Shown piece by piece: positions 1 through 6,941 of a stretch of DNA of 44,029 nucleotides. The notes below the pieces were generated by a model. It was not told where the DNA came from and made no database searches. It saw only the letters and a program-made list of their open reading frames with translations. Numbering within the stretch: position 1 is the first letter of the stretch; each line of letters begins with the position of its first letter. The DNA comes from Desulfovibrio legallii. Lineage in GTDB: Bacteria > Desulfobacterota > Desulfovibrionia > Desulfovibrionales > Desulfovibrionaceae. Where the stretch lies: contig NZ_SIXC01000010.1 in the NCBI RefSeq assembly GCF_004309735.1, forward strand, positions 1 to 44,029. Direction: 5' to 3'. A program made the position numbers and the translations under genes.

Positions 1-145
1 AAATACAGGATTTTTCCACCAAATGGCTCTGGAGTTATAATAACGAGCGCCCCAACATGGGCATTGGCGGCATAACTCCCGCCATGAAGCTCGCACAGGT
101 GTCTTAGGCTCTACTTGTAAGTGCTCCTAAAAATGGGAGGATTAC
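1..145 (+). mobile_element. 3' end of an IS3-family-like insertion sequence
   Basis: The window opens inside an insertion sequence. The transposase reading frame ends at 107, followed by about 38 nt of non-coding DNA containing a short hairpin (CTCC/GGAG around AAAAAT, 125-140). That spacing between transposase stop and IS end is usual for IS3-type elements. The boundary near 145 is inferred because unrelated sequence (a copy of part of the gene at 1767-2369) begins at 146. The left end and terminal repeat partner lie outside the window, so the exact end is not proven. Confidence 0.65.
3..107 (+). CDS. IS3-type transposase OrfB, C-terminal fragment
   Basis: The last 34 codons of a transposase are visible, with the typical catalytic-core tail: a YNNERPN motif followed by GGITPAMKL, ending at TAG 105-107. 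This Y-N-x-x-R-P-H/N ... P motif closes the DDE integrase core (rve family) of IS3/IS407-like elements. The gene starts before the window, so neither completeness nor activity can be judged. It points rightwards at the accessory genes that follow. Confidence 0.8.
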   Translation: MQDFSTKWLWSYNNERPNMGIGGITPAMKLAQVS

Positions 146-223
146 CGTCTGTTGATTCATGAACCCCTTTAACTGGAAAAATTTTACCTTGATGCAAATC
201 TAAAAATGCAAAATTTGTATTAT
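146..223 (+). repeat. 78-bp perfect inverted repeat, left arm
   Basis: This segment is the exact reverse complement of 2239-2316, base for base over 78 bp. The right arm is internal coding sequence (about codons 158-183) of the gene at 1767-2369. This left arm is an out-of-context copy that directly abuts the IS end. Its right edge sits at the stop codon of the minus-strand membrane gene (TAA at 222-220). Confidence 0.95.
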
Positions 224-717
224 TGATTTCCTTGATCCTTCAGTATATTAAACCAAATTTTAAGATTTTTCCAAACTTTGATTAAGATAAATAAAGCTAA
301 CCCAATTGTTGAAAGCGCAAGCGCAATGCACAATGCAGATGCCGCTTTTTTGTCAACTAGACCTATGGAAACTTGAAAAAGGGAAGTAATAAAGCAACAA
401 AATACACAAAATAGAAAAAGTTGCGAAATCATCACTAGGCTATTATACCTATTTATTTTTTGACCTAATTCCTTGCTTGTCTTTTCTATATCTTCAACAT
501 ATTTTTTATCGTCAAACAGCTTATCTTTCAATGAAAACATAAACATTGTCATTAGGGATAGGGTAAAACTCCCCATAGTTAAAAATGATGAAAAGAATGT
601 GCTTCGCAAAGTGGATTTAAATAAGTAGTGAATATCACACCAGGAAGTAGGAATAAGCATAATTCCAATCGTTAGGATTGCTATTGATATTATGTATCGA
701 TATAAAATTTTTAGCAT
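220..717 (-). CDS. Four-helix membrane protein, candidate RexB-like effector
   Basis: A 165-aa predicted inner-membrane protein. Four hydrophobic stretches are visible at about residues 6-22, 41-63, 93-120 and 127-149. A charged, probably cytoplasmic stretch (KDKLFDDKKYVEDIEKTSKELG) lies between helices 2 and 3. It is the second gene of a minus-strand operon and its start overlaps the stop of the upstream gene by 7 nt (ATGCTAA), so the two are likely co-translated. Size, helix number, charged mid-loop and gene order match lambda RexB downstream of RexA; this is an architectural comparison from memory, not an alignment. The stop codon lies within the edge of the 78-bp inverted repeat, so the native C-terminus may have been changed by that rearrangement. 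Composition is AT-rich. It could be another small membrane partner of a defence pair. Confidence 0.6.
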   Translation of the reverse strand: MLKILYRYIISIAILTIGIMLIPTSWCDIHYLFKSTLRSTFFSSFLTMGSFTLSLMTMFMFSLKDKLFDDKKYVEDIEKTSKELGQKINRYNSLVMISQLFLFCVFCCFITSLFQVSIGLVDKKAASALCIALALSTIGLALFILIKVWKNLKIWFNILKDQGNQ

Positions 718-1625
718 ACTAGAATAGTTTTAACCCTGTTATAAGCTTCAATAAGCTTTGATATAATTAAATTTTCATTTATTGACTCTTTCACTTTGTC
801 TTGATCTAGACTTAATGCAGGAACCATAGCTTCATAGTCAAAAGAACCAAAACGATCAAAATCATTTAGAAGCTTATACACTGCATCGTTTCCATGTTCG
901 TCAATGCCAACAACCTTTGCTTTCTTCAGTTTTGCCCCCTTAAATGTCCGAGTAAGCCCTTCGATTAAAAGATTCATTGGAGATTCTTTGTTAAAAAACA
1001 ATTGATATTTAAGTCTTCTCATATGAGGCATAATTGCGACAAATTCATCTTTTGTTGTATCCAATATTTCGAATTCAATTTCTGCTTCTTTTGCGCTTTT
1101 CATCAATGCGACTCTCTCGACAAAACTACCATTTCTTTCAATTATACTACATTCAATAGTTTCATTAAAAATTTTTAAATCATTCTTAATTTGCTTTAAT
1201 GGTTTATTCTCATTCTCTAATTGAATTTTAGCATCTTCATATAGTTTATTTTTAATCTTTAAATATCTATCCTTATTAATAGCGTTAAAAATATTTAAAG
1301 AGCATGAGTTGTGATAATGCTGATACATTCCGCAACCAGTATTTTTGTCAATTATAAAAAAATTAAAATCTGCAATGTGCTCATTTTTTTCAAGTTTATG
1401 TATATCAAGCCGAATTTTACCACTTGAATTAACAATTTTTGTAAATTTTTTCATATTCTTAACAGTCAACACCAAACCCCGCCAGAAATCATCTCCTTCA
1501 ATATAATAAAGGATTCTGTTGTTGAGATTAATTCCATTTAGGAGTGCATTTTCAGCCAAGAACTTTTCCATTGGAAGTGCCGAGCAGTTACATCTCCATT
1601 TAAATGCCTGAAAATTTATATTCAT
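711..1625 (-). CDS. Soluble protein of unknown family, candidate RexA-like sensor
   Basis: A 304-aa protein with no signal peptide or membrane segment. I chose the ATG at 1625 because GGAG lies 6 nt upstream; the in-frame ATG at 1637 has no spaced ribosome site. Visible features are a Cys/His-containing N-terminal half (KWRCNCS near residue 10, CGMYQHYHNSC near 105-115), a Lys/Glu-rich helical middle (about 125-155) and an alpha/beta C-terminal half. The stop overlaps the start of the downstream four-helix membrane gene. A soluble protein of about 280-310 aa followed by a four-helix protein is the layout of lambda RexA-RexB. The order of the N-terminal strands (a short hydrophobic F-x-F-F/L-x-V/I segment near residue 95, then a polar turn) also resembles RexA as I remember it. 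Very AT-rich. A different two-gene defence family such as Kiwa remains possible. Confidence 0.5.
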   Translation of the reverse strand: MNINFQAFKWRCNCSALPMEKFLAENALLNGINLNNRILYYIEGDDFWRGLVLTVKNMKKFTKIVNSSGKIRLDIHKLEKNEHIADFNFFIIDKNTGCGMYQHYHNSCSLNIFNAINKDRYLKIKNKLYEDAKIQLENENKPLKQIKNDLKIFNETIECSIIERNGSFVERVALMKSAKEAEIEFEILDTTKDEFVAIMPHMRRLKYQLFFNKESPMNLLIEGLTRTFKGAKLKKAKVVGIDEHGNDAVYKLLNDFDRFGSFDYEAMVPALSLDQDKVKESINENLIISKLIEAYNRVKTILVC

Positions 1626-1766
1626 GACAATCTCCATTCCTATTTTTTATAACATCCTATTTAAAAACTACCTTGTCAAGATTCTGTATCTTGCGTAAAA
1701 ATTAATTAAAAGCTGGTGATTCTTAATCTTGAATTTCCTTAATACCCTAATATTATTGGAGCAGTT

Positions 1767-2369
1767 ATGGCTGACATAACTTTTACGGATTTCATGAATA
1801 TCGTCCAAAGCGCTGGAGTTACAAAGTTTTCGAAGATCCAAAATGTCAAATCGAGGGGAGCATATTCCCCATCTAAGGATTATTATAAACCATTACGTCA
1901 AAAAATTATTGAACTATGCGAATCTTCAGGCAACATTGAAGATGTATCTCTAGAAATTCAAGCAGCAAACAAAAAGAAATGGGGAAATTATGAAGTAATC
2001 TGCAAAAATATAATTGCATGGAAGAAAAAAAATAAAAATTTGTCTTGGATATCGCCTCCAAAAGGATATTTTAAGCCTAATGTTATTGGTATTAAAGTTA
2101 ACCCAGAACTAGCATTCCAGATGGATTCTGGGAACATGATTGTAATTAAACTTCACATGAATAAGGAGCCGCTTTCAAAAGGGAAATTACAAATTGCAGC
2201 TCATCTTTTGCAAAAAACTCTCGGAGATTGCTGCCCCGATAATACAAATTTTGCATTTTTAGATTTGCATCAAGGTAAAATTTTTCCAGTTAAAGGGGTT
2301 CATGAATCAACAGACGCCTTTCTAGCTGCTGAAATTGCTTATATTGAGTATGTATGGAACAACGCATGA
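1767..2369 (+). CDS. Hypothetical protein, divergent partner of the Rex-like pair
   Basis: A 200-aa protein that I do not recognise. It starts at ATG 1767 with GGAG 5 nt upstream (1758-1761). The N-terminal half is basic and helical (many K/N/Q), consistent with nucleic-acid or partner binding. The C-terminal half (about residues 105-200) reads as a compact alpha/beta domain: a VNPELAF segment, a strand IVIKLHMNKEPLSK, a helix AAHLLQKTL, a strand FAFLDLHQGKIF and a final helix ending EYVWNNA. It has no signal peptide or membrane helix. It is transcribed divergently from the two-gene operon across a 140-bp AT-rich gap, and shares that AT-rich composition, so the three probably moved together. 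Codons 158-183 are duplicated in inverted orientation at 146-223. Confidence 0.7.
   Translation: MADITFTDFMNIVQSAGVTKFSKIQNVKSRGAYSPSKDYYKPLRQKIIELCESSGNIEDVSLEIQAANKKKWGNYEVICKNIIAWKKKNKNLSWISPPKGYFKPNVIGIKVNPELAFQMDSGNMIVIKLHMNKEPLSKGKLQIAAHLLQKTLGDCCPDNTNFAFLDLHQGKIFPVKGVHESTDAFLAAEIAYIEYVWNNA
2239..2316 (+). repeat. 78-bp perfect inverted repeat, right arm
   Basis: Reverse complement of 146-223 with no mismatch. This arm lies inside an intact reading frame (1767-2369), so it is probably the original copy. The two arms enclose 2,015 bp (224-2238) that contain the whole two-gene operon and most of the divergent gene. Confidence 0.95.
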
Positions 2370-2478
2370 GATTAAGTTTACAAATTATTAAAGAACTCCC
2401 TCCCGTTCGAATAATGAATTGGCGGAACCGCTTGACACAAACAGGTAAGACAACTCCCATCACAAGTCCCAACCACGC

Positions 2479-2515
2479 AAAAACCCCCGACCATCTCGCG
2501 ATGATCGGGGTTTTT
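2479..2515. terminator. Bidirectional Rho-independent terminator
   Basis: An A-tract, a stem pairing CCCCGA with TCGGGG (with CAT/ATG pairing inside) and a T-tract form a terminator readable in both directions. On the minus strand it sits 12 nt beyond the CCA end of the tRNA-Ala fragment, the normal place for a tRNA terminator. On the plus strand it closes the gene at 1767-2369. Confidence 0.8.
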
Positions 2516-2526
2516 AATTACCTACA

Positions 2527-2581
2527 TGGTGGAGCTGAAGAGAATTGAACTCTTGACCTCTTGAATGCCATTCAAATGCGC
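2527..2581 (-). pseudogene. 3' half of tRNA-Ala(GGC), probable attachment-site remnant
   Basis: Read on the minus strand, this contains a complete anticodon arm (loop ATGGCAT, anticodon GGC), the variable loop AGGTC, a T-arm (AAGAG-TTCAATT-CTCTT) and acceptor strand CAGCTCC-A-CCA. The 5' side (D-arm and acceptor 5' strand, expected at about 2582-2602) is not recognisable, so this is not a whole tRNA. A 3' half starting at the anticodon arm is exactly what site-specific integration at a tRNA leaves behind. By that logic the integrated element lay to the right of the fragment (its 5' side) and older chromosome to the left. No integrase is present nearby. Confidence 0.7.
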
Positions 2582-2703
2582 TGCGGACATGCTCCTACCC
2601 TCGTCAAGGATATATTTGTATATTTTTTATATAGTATCAAGCAACACATGTCCACGTCAAACGGATCTCCCGCAAAGCAAGGGGCATACCCCTGTTTATC
2701 AGG

Positions 2704-3375
2704 TTAGACCGTCTGCCTGCCGCCCGTGACCATTGCCGCGCCCATGCGCCCGGCCTCCGCCAGATCCAGCGGAAAGTGACTGTCGCGCCAGGCGGCTTTT
2801 TCCGGCTCTGAAAACCGCTCGGCCCTGTATTTGCTGTAGTCGTCAAACTGATAGGTATTGCAGATGTGCAGCACTGCGGGCCGGCTGAAAATGCGCCCCA
2901 CAAACATCTCCATTCTTTCAAGGCCGCTGCGATAGCCGTACTGCTCCATTTCCTCGCGGCTCACGTTCATGTCATACAAAAAGGCCGTGGGCATGCGCTT
3001 GGGGGCCAACGTGCTGTAGGCTTTGTCGTACACCAGATAGGCGAACAGCAGCCGCTCCAGAAGGCAACGCAGCTTGCCGGTAACGTTGCCGAAGTAAATG
3101 GGACTGCCGAAAATGATGCCGTCCGCCTGCGAAAGTTTTTCCAGCACAGGGGAAAGGGCGTCCTTGAAGCCGCAACGGCCATAGCTTTTTGCCCCCAGCC
3201 GCTTGCAGGCAAAACAGCTCATACAGCCCTGAAAATCCAGATCATACAGGTGAATCATCTCCGTTTCCACGGCCTCGGCGCAGGGCGCGGCGGCAGCGCC
3301 GCTAAGGGCAGCCTGCAACAGTTTTGCGGTATTGTGTTTTTTTCTGGGTCCACCGTTGACGGCGTAAATCTTCAC
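2704..3375 (-). CDS. Iron-sulfur flavoprotein / NADPH-dependent FMN reductase family
   Basis: A 223-aa flavodoxin-fold protein. It starts at GTG 3375 with a strong ribosome site (AGGAGGT). The N-terminus has the FMN-phosphate loop of the family (VNGGPRKKHNTAKLL, residues 6-20). A cysteine cluster with the pattern C-x2-C-x2-C and a further Cys about 10 residues later (GCMSCFACK...GRC, about 51-69) resembles the compact motif that binds a 4Fe-4S cluster in Isf-type flavoproteins. A second FMN-binding segment GSPIYFGNVTGKL lies near residue 90-102. Such proteins shuttle electrons from ferredoxin or NAD(P)H in anaerobes. The gene is divergent from the GlxA-type regulator across 141 bp. The true electron partner is unknown. 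Confidence 0.8.
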   Translation of the reverse strand: MKIYAVNGGPRKKHNTAKLLQAALSGAAAAPCAEAVETEMIHLYDLDFQGCMSCFACKRLGAKSYGRCGFKDALSPVLEKLSQADGIIFGSPIYFGNVTGKLRCLLERLLFAYLVYDKAYSTLAPKRMPTAFLYDMNVSREEMEQYGYRSGLERMEMFVGRIFSRPAVLHICNTYQFDDYSKYRAERFSEPEKAAWRDSHFPLDLAEAGRMGAAMVTGGRQTV

Positions 3376-3415
3376 GATGACCTCCTGGATCTGAAAAGAA
3401 TATTGTTGCGGTTAG

Positions 3416-3455
3416 ATGTGGTCCACCTGCCCCCTAAGCAGACTGGGGACCACAT
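3416..3455. promoter_or_regulatory. Inverted repeat in divergent promoter region, candidate operator
   Basis: A 9-bp perfect inverted repeat (ATGTGGTCC at 3416-3424, GGACCACAT at 3447-3455) encloses a second pairing of CCCC and GGGG. It lies between the GTG start of the flavoprotein (3375) and the ATG of the GlxA-type regulator (3517). It could be an operator read by that regulator or an RNA hairpin in the leader; the sequence alone does not decide. Confidence 0.45.
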
Positions 3456-3516
3456 TGGCAGGAATATCACTATCAATGTCATTGTGCCACGGGGGGCCCT
3501 GGCCTAGGGTACGGCC

Positions 3517-4533
3517 ATGAAATGTGCACAACGCCCCACCGCCTGTGGTCCAACTGCCCCGCGCCTTGTCGTCATGGCTGTCCATGACGGAGCGGAAATC
3601 CTCGACATCACGGGGCCCCTGGGCGTGTTTTCCACAGCCAACGCCCTACATGCGCAGTCCGGCGGCACAGAACCACTTTACCGCATCCAGGTCGCGGGCG
3701 AAACCCCTGACGCGGTAGTGCGGACCGCCTCCGGCATGCGGCTGCTGACGGATACGGCATTGGGGCAGTGCAGCGGCATTGATACCTTGCTGGTGGCTGG
3801 CGGCCCCGCGGCAACGCAGGCGCCACAGGCGCTGGTGGACTGGCTGCGCGAAGCTGCGCCTCTGGTGCGGCGCGTGTGCTCCATCTGCACCGGAGCCTTC
3901 ATCCTGGCGCGCGCGGGGCTGCTGGAAAACCGCCGGGCCACCACCCACTGGCTCATGCTTGAGCAACTCCGCGCCTTTTCTCCAAATATTGATGTCCAGA
4001 CTGACGCCCTGCATGTGAAGGACGGCTCCGTCTACACCTCGGCCGGGGTGACGGCGGGCATTGATCTGGCATTAGCCCTGCTGGAGGAGGACTGCGGCCG
4101 CGATTTGGCGCTGCACGTTGCCAGGGTGCTGGTGCTCTACCTCAAGCGTCCGGGTGGGCAATCACAGTTCAGCACAACCCTGCTGGCGCAGACCCACGAG
4201 GGCGGCGCCCTGGCCTCGACGATCCAATGGCTGCGCGACAACCACCAGCGCCCGCTGCGCAATGAGGACATAGCCAAACACGCGGCCATGAGCCCGCGCA
4301 ACTTCGCCAGGGTCTTCAAACGCGAAACCGGCGAGACTCCGGCCCATTTCATTGAAAATATTCGCCTTGAAGCAGCTGTGAAACGCCTGGAGGAAACAAC
4401 GCAAGCACTGAAAACCATCGCCCGGGAGTGTGGTTTCCAGTCCGGCGAGCACTTCCGCCTGACATTTTCACGCCGCTTTGGCATCACCCCCGGCCAGTAC
4501 CGGAGCAGATTCCGTTCCGGTACATGGCGTTAA
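3517..4533 (+). CDS. GlxA-family transcriptional regulator (DJ-1/PfpI domain plus AraC HTH)
   Basis: A 338-aa regulator. Residues about 15-185 form a DJ-1/PfpI (class I glutamine-amidotransferase-like) sensor domain: an N-terminal strand with GAEILDITGPLGVFSTAN, a DTLLVAGG turn and the nucleophile-elbow motif CSICTGAF. Residues about 230-335 form two AraC helix-turn-helices (NEDIAKHAAMSPRNFARVFK, then TIARECGFQSGEHFRLTFSR). Family members bind DNA near their own operon and respond to small amine or electrophilic ligands; the ligand here is not known. The next gene, 16 bp downstream, encodes an exported protein of the same DJ-1/PfpI fold, so the pair may be functionally linked. Confidence 0.85.
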   Translation: MKCAQRPTACGPTAPRLVVMAVHDGAEILDITGPLGVFSTANALHAQSGGTEPLYRIQVAGETPDAVVRTASGMRLLTDTALGQCSGIDTLLVAGGPAATQAPQALVDWLREAAPLVRRVCSICTGAFILARAGLLENRRATTHWLMLEQLRAFSPNIDVQTDALHVKDGSVYTSAGVTAGIDLALALLEEDCGRDLALHVARVLVLYLKRPGGQSQFSTTLLAQTHEGGALASTIQWLRDNHQRPLRNEDIAKHAAMSPRNFARVFKRETGETPAHFIENIRLEAAVKRLEETTQALKTIARECGFQSGEHFRLTFSRRFGITPGQYRSRFRSGTWR

Positions 4534-4549
4534 CACTTAGGATAGGCAT

Positions 4550-5338
4550 ATGAAACAGATCTCTTTGCAGTGCCTTGCGCTCGCGCTCATGCTGCTCGCA
4601 TCCGCCCGCTCTGTTCCGGCGCAAGTGCCATCACCCCAACCAGAGGATCAGGTCATGTATGAAGTCCACCCAGGCCACGTCTCCCGGCAGATAACTGTCG
4701 GGGTGCTCCTCTTCCCCGGCTTCGAAATGCTGGACGCATACGGCCCCATGGAAATGTGGGGCAGCCTCAAGCACGCCCCGGCCCGTTTCTGGGGTGGAGA
4801 AGAAAAGCGTGTGGGTGTACGGCTGGTAACCATTGCGGCAACGCGGGGAGAAATTCCCTCGAACCAAGGGCCGAAAACAGTAGCCGACTACAGCTATGCC
4901 GACTCGCCCAAGCTGGACTATCTGCTGGTGCCCGGCGGCAGCGGGGCAGTGCCCTTGGTTCGCGACACGGCAACACTGGATTGGCTGCGCGACCAGGCGA
5001 CCAAGACGAAGATCGTCATGTCCGTGTGCAACGGCGCGTCGCTTTTGGCTGCAGCGGGCATTCTGGACGGCAGGCCGGCCACAACGAACAAAATGGCCTT
5101 CAAGGCTTCTACAGCGCCCGGCCCCAAGGTGAACTGGGTCAAACAGGCGCGGTGGGTGGATGACGGTACGGTGGTGAGCTCTTCCGGCGTCTCCGCCGGG
5201 ATGGATATGACCGTGGCGGTCATCTCCCGTCTGTATGGCCGGCTTTTGGGCGACTGGCTGGAGCAGGTCACCGAGTACGACGCGCACCGAGACCCGGCCT
5301 GGGATCCTTTTGCGGTCAAGGCCGGGCTGGTGCGCTGA
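4550..5338 (+). CDS. Exported DJ-1/PfpI family protein
   Basis: A 262-aa protein with a clear signal peptide (about residues 1-24, hydrophobic core LALALMLLASA, cleavage near VPAQ). The mature part is a DJ-1/PfpI domain: FEMLDAYGPMEMWG near residue 63, a DYLLVPGGSGAVP turn, and the elbow SVCNGASLLAAAG carrying the likely reactive Cys, then GRPATTNK. This arrangement is close to the isocyanide-hydratase/ThiJ branch. It starts at ATG 4550 after AGGATAGG. It lies 16 bp behind the GlxA-type regulator, which has the same fold, so a duplication with one copy exported is likely. Most DJ-1/PfpI proteins are cytoplasmic, which makes the signal peptide notable. Substrate unknown. Confidence 0.8.
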   Translation: MKQISLQCLALALMLLASARSVPAQVPSPQPEDQVMYEVHPGHVSRQITVGVLLFPGFEMLDAYGPMEMWGSLKHAPARFWGGEEKRVGVRLVTIAATRGEIPSNQGPKTVADYSYADSPKLDYLLVPGGSGAVPLVRDTATLDWLRDQATKTKIVMSVCNGASLLAAAGILDGRPATTNKMAFKASTAPGPKVNWVKQARWVDDGTVVSSSGVSAGMDMTVAVISRLYGRLLGDWLEQVTEYDAHRDPAWDPFAVKAGLVR

Positions 5339-5365
5339 CCCTGCCCACAGAACGTTCCTAAACAA

Positions 5366-5404
5366 GCGGCAGGGGGCCGAAAATCCAGGCCCCCGCCGCT
5401 TTCC
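5366..5404 (+). terminator. GC-rich hairpin after the DJ-1/PfpI gene
   Basis: GCGGC(A)GGGGGCC pairs with GGCCCCCGCCGC around the loop GAAAATCCA, followed only by TTTCCC. It is a strong stem with a poor T-tract, about 28 nt after the stop at 5338. Confidence 0.5.
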
Positions 5405-5618
5405 CTGTGCGAAAAGGCTCACCCCTGTACCACGGGCTGCAGAACACGATTTTTATATGAGGCAGCCTTGAGTTGGGGCCGTCTTGATTTGATCCGACAG
5501 GGCCCGGTGTTCCCCCCCCCGCCAACCGTGCCGCCGCAAACAGCCCGGCTTGTGCTCCGCCGAAAGCAGGCGTATGGGAGACACTGGTATTACTGTTGCG
5601 CGTGATAAGGATCAGATC

Positions 5619-6797
5619 ATGACTTCGATTAAAACCCCGGAAGGCCGACGCCTCTGGGTGCCTGTTTTTTCTCTGGCTCTGGCTGCCTTCATATTTGTCA
5701 CCACAGAGGTTCTGCCCATTGGGCTGCTGCCGGAAATCGCCAAGGATCTTGGCGAAACCGAGGCTTTTACCGGGCTTCTGGTCGCCATGTACGCCTGGAG
5801 CGTGGCCCTGCTTTCCTTGCCGCTCACCGCGCTTACGGCACGGGTTGAGCGCCGTAAGCTGCTTATTGGCCTGTTTGTCGTGTTCATAGCCGGGCATGTG
5901 CTTTCCGCTCTGGCCCCCAACTTCACAACCCTTATGCTCGCGCGCATTTGCATCGCCAATGCGCACGCCGTGTTCTGGTCCATAACAACCCCCATTGTGG
6001 TCCGCATTACGCCGCAGGGGATGAAGGCCAGGGGCCTTGCCATTGTCATCGTAGGCAGTTCGCTTGCCACGGTGATGGGGGTTCCGCTCAGCACCGTTGT
6101 CGGACAGCACTTTGGCTGGCGGGCGGCCTTTTTGCTTATTGGCGCTGTGGCCGCCTGCATTGCCTTTATACTCTGGCGTCTGCTTCCGCCGCTTGTCGCC
6201 AAAGATACAGGCTCATTCAAAAGCGTTCCCGGCTTGTTTCGCAACAAAGAGCTCGCACTCCTTTACCTGCAAACCCTGCTGGCGGTGACGGGCTATTTTC
6301 TTGCCTATACCTATCTTGCGCCTCTGCTGATCCAGATTGGCGGCTTCTCCGGCCAGGCCGTGCCGCTGTTTTTGTTGCTGATGGGGCTTTCCGGCATTTG
6401 CGGCAGCCTGTTCGCCACGCGGCTGGCGGCCATGAAGACCAAACTGGTGTTTATTCTGCCGTCAGTGGCTATCTTTCTTTGCCTTCTGGCGCTCAATATC
6501 TCCATAGCGCATCTGGCGGCCATCGTGCCCATATGCATCCTCTGGGGGGGAAGCATGGCTGTGCTTGGGCTTTTGTTTCAGAGCAAGATTCTTGAAATAG
6601 CAGCACATTCCGCAGACATCGCCACGTCCATCTATTCGGGCATTTTTAATGTGGGCATTGGCGGCGGGGCCTTCATCGGCAGCTTTGTGTTTAACACTCT
6701 TGGCCTGCACACGACAGGCTATGCGGCAGCGGCCTTTTTTCTGGCCACAATTTGCGTCAGCGTCTATTCTGCGCGCAGTACCAGGACAACGCCATAA
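5619..6797 (+). CDS. MFS efflux carrier, SotB/AraJ-like (DHA1 type)
   Basis: A 392-aa 12-helix major-facilitator carrier. I chose the ATG at 5619, 23 codons inside the longest frame, because GATAAGG lies just upstream and family homology begins here. The segment FIFVTTEVLPIGLLPEIA in helix 1 and the loop ARVERRKLL between helices 2 and 3 are typical of the sugar-efflux/drug:H+ antiporter branch (SotB, YdhP, AraJ). The motif GSSLATVMGVPLSTVVGQ is the DHA1 motif C region. It follows the GlxA-type regulator and DJ-1/PfpI gene on the same strand, 280 bp away, and may export the compound sensed by that regulator. Substrate not predictable. Confidence 0.8.
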   Translation: MTSIKTPEGRRLWVPVFSLALAAFIFVTTEVLPIGLLPEIAKDLGETEAFTGLLVAMYAWSVALLSLPLTALTARVERRKLLIGLFVVFIAGHVLSALAPNFTTLMLARICIANAHAVFWSITTPIVVRITPQGMKARGLAIVIVGSSLATVMGVPLSTVVGQHFGWRAAFLLIGAVAACIAFILWRLLPPLVAKDTGSFKSVPGLFRNKELALLYLQTLLAVTGYFLAYTYLAPLLIQIGGFSGQAVPLFLLLMGLSGICGSLFATRLAAMKTKLVFILPSVAIFLCLLALNISIAHLAAIVPICILWGGSMAVLGLLFQSKILEIAAHSADIATSIYSGIFNVGIGGGAFIGSFVFNTLGLHTTGYAAAAFFLATICVSVYSARSTRTTP

Positions 6798-6941
6798 CTC
6801 CGCCAGGGGCGTCCTGCACGCTGGCGGGGGCCGCAGCGAAGAGCCCCTGTGCGCCTGCGACTGGAATTGCCCCGATAAAACCGGACGCGCAGCCCTTGGC
6901 GCAGGCGGGTGCATTTTCTCGGAAAACGCAGTAGCCCCGCC

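Larger units (their letters stand above)
2370..2703. other. Non-coding stretch between accessory patch and core genes
   Basis: This gap holds the bidirectional terminator (2479-2515) and the tRNA-Ala 3' fragment (2527-2581). The remaining part (2604-2640) is a very AT-rich segment with the run TATATTTTTTATATAG. Base composition changes here from AT-rich (left) to GC-rich (right), so this is the boundary of the acquired block. Confidence 0.7.

Noticed and set aside
220-1637. Kiwa (KwaA/KwaB) identity for the two-gene operon
   Set aside because: The membrane-plus-soluble layout would also fit Kiwa, but the soluble protein shows none of the DUF4868 features I can recall; the Rex-like layout fits better. 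Left open as an alternative.
2527-2602. A complete tRNA-Ala gene
   Set aside because: No D-arm or pairing 5' acceptor strand of proper length can be found; only the 3' half is intact.
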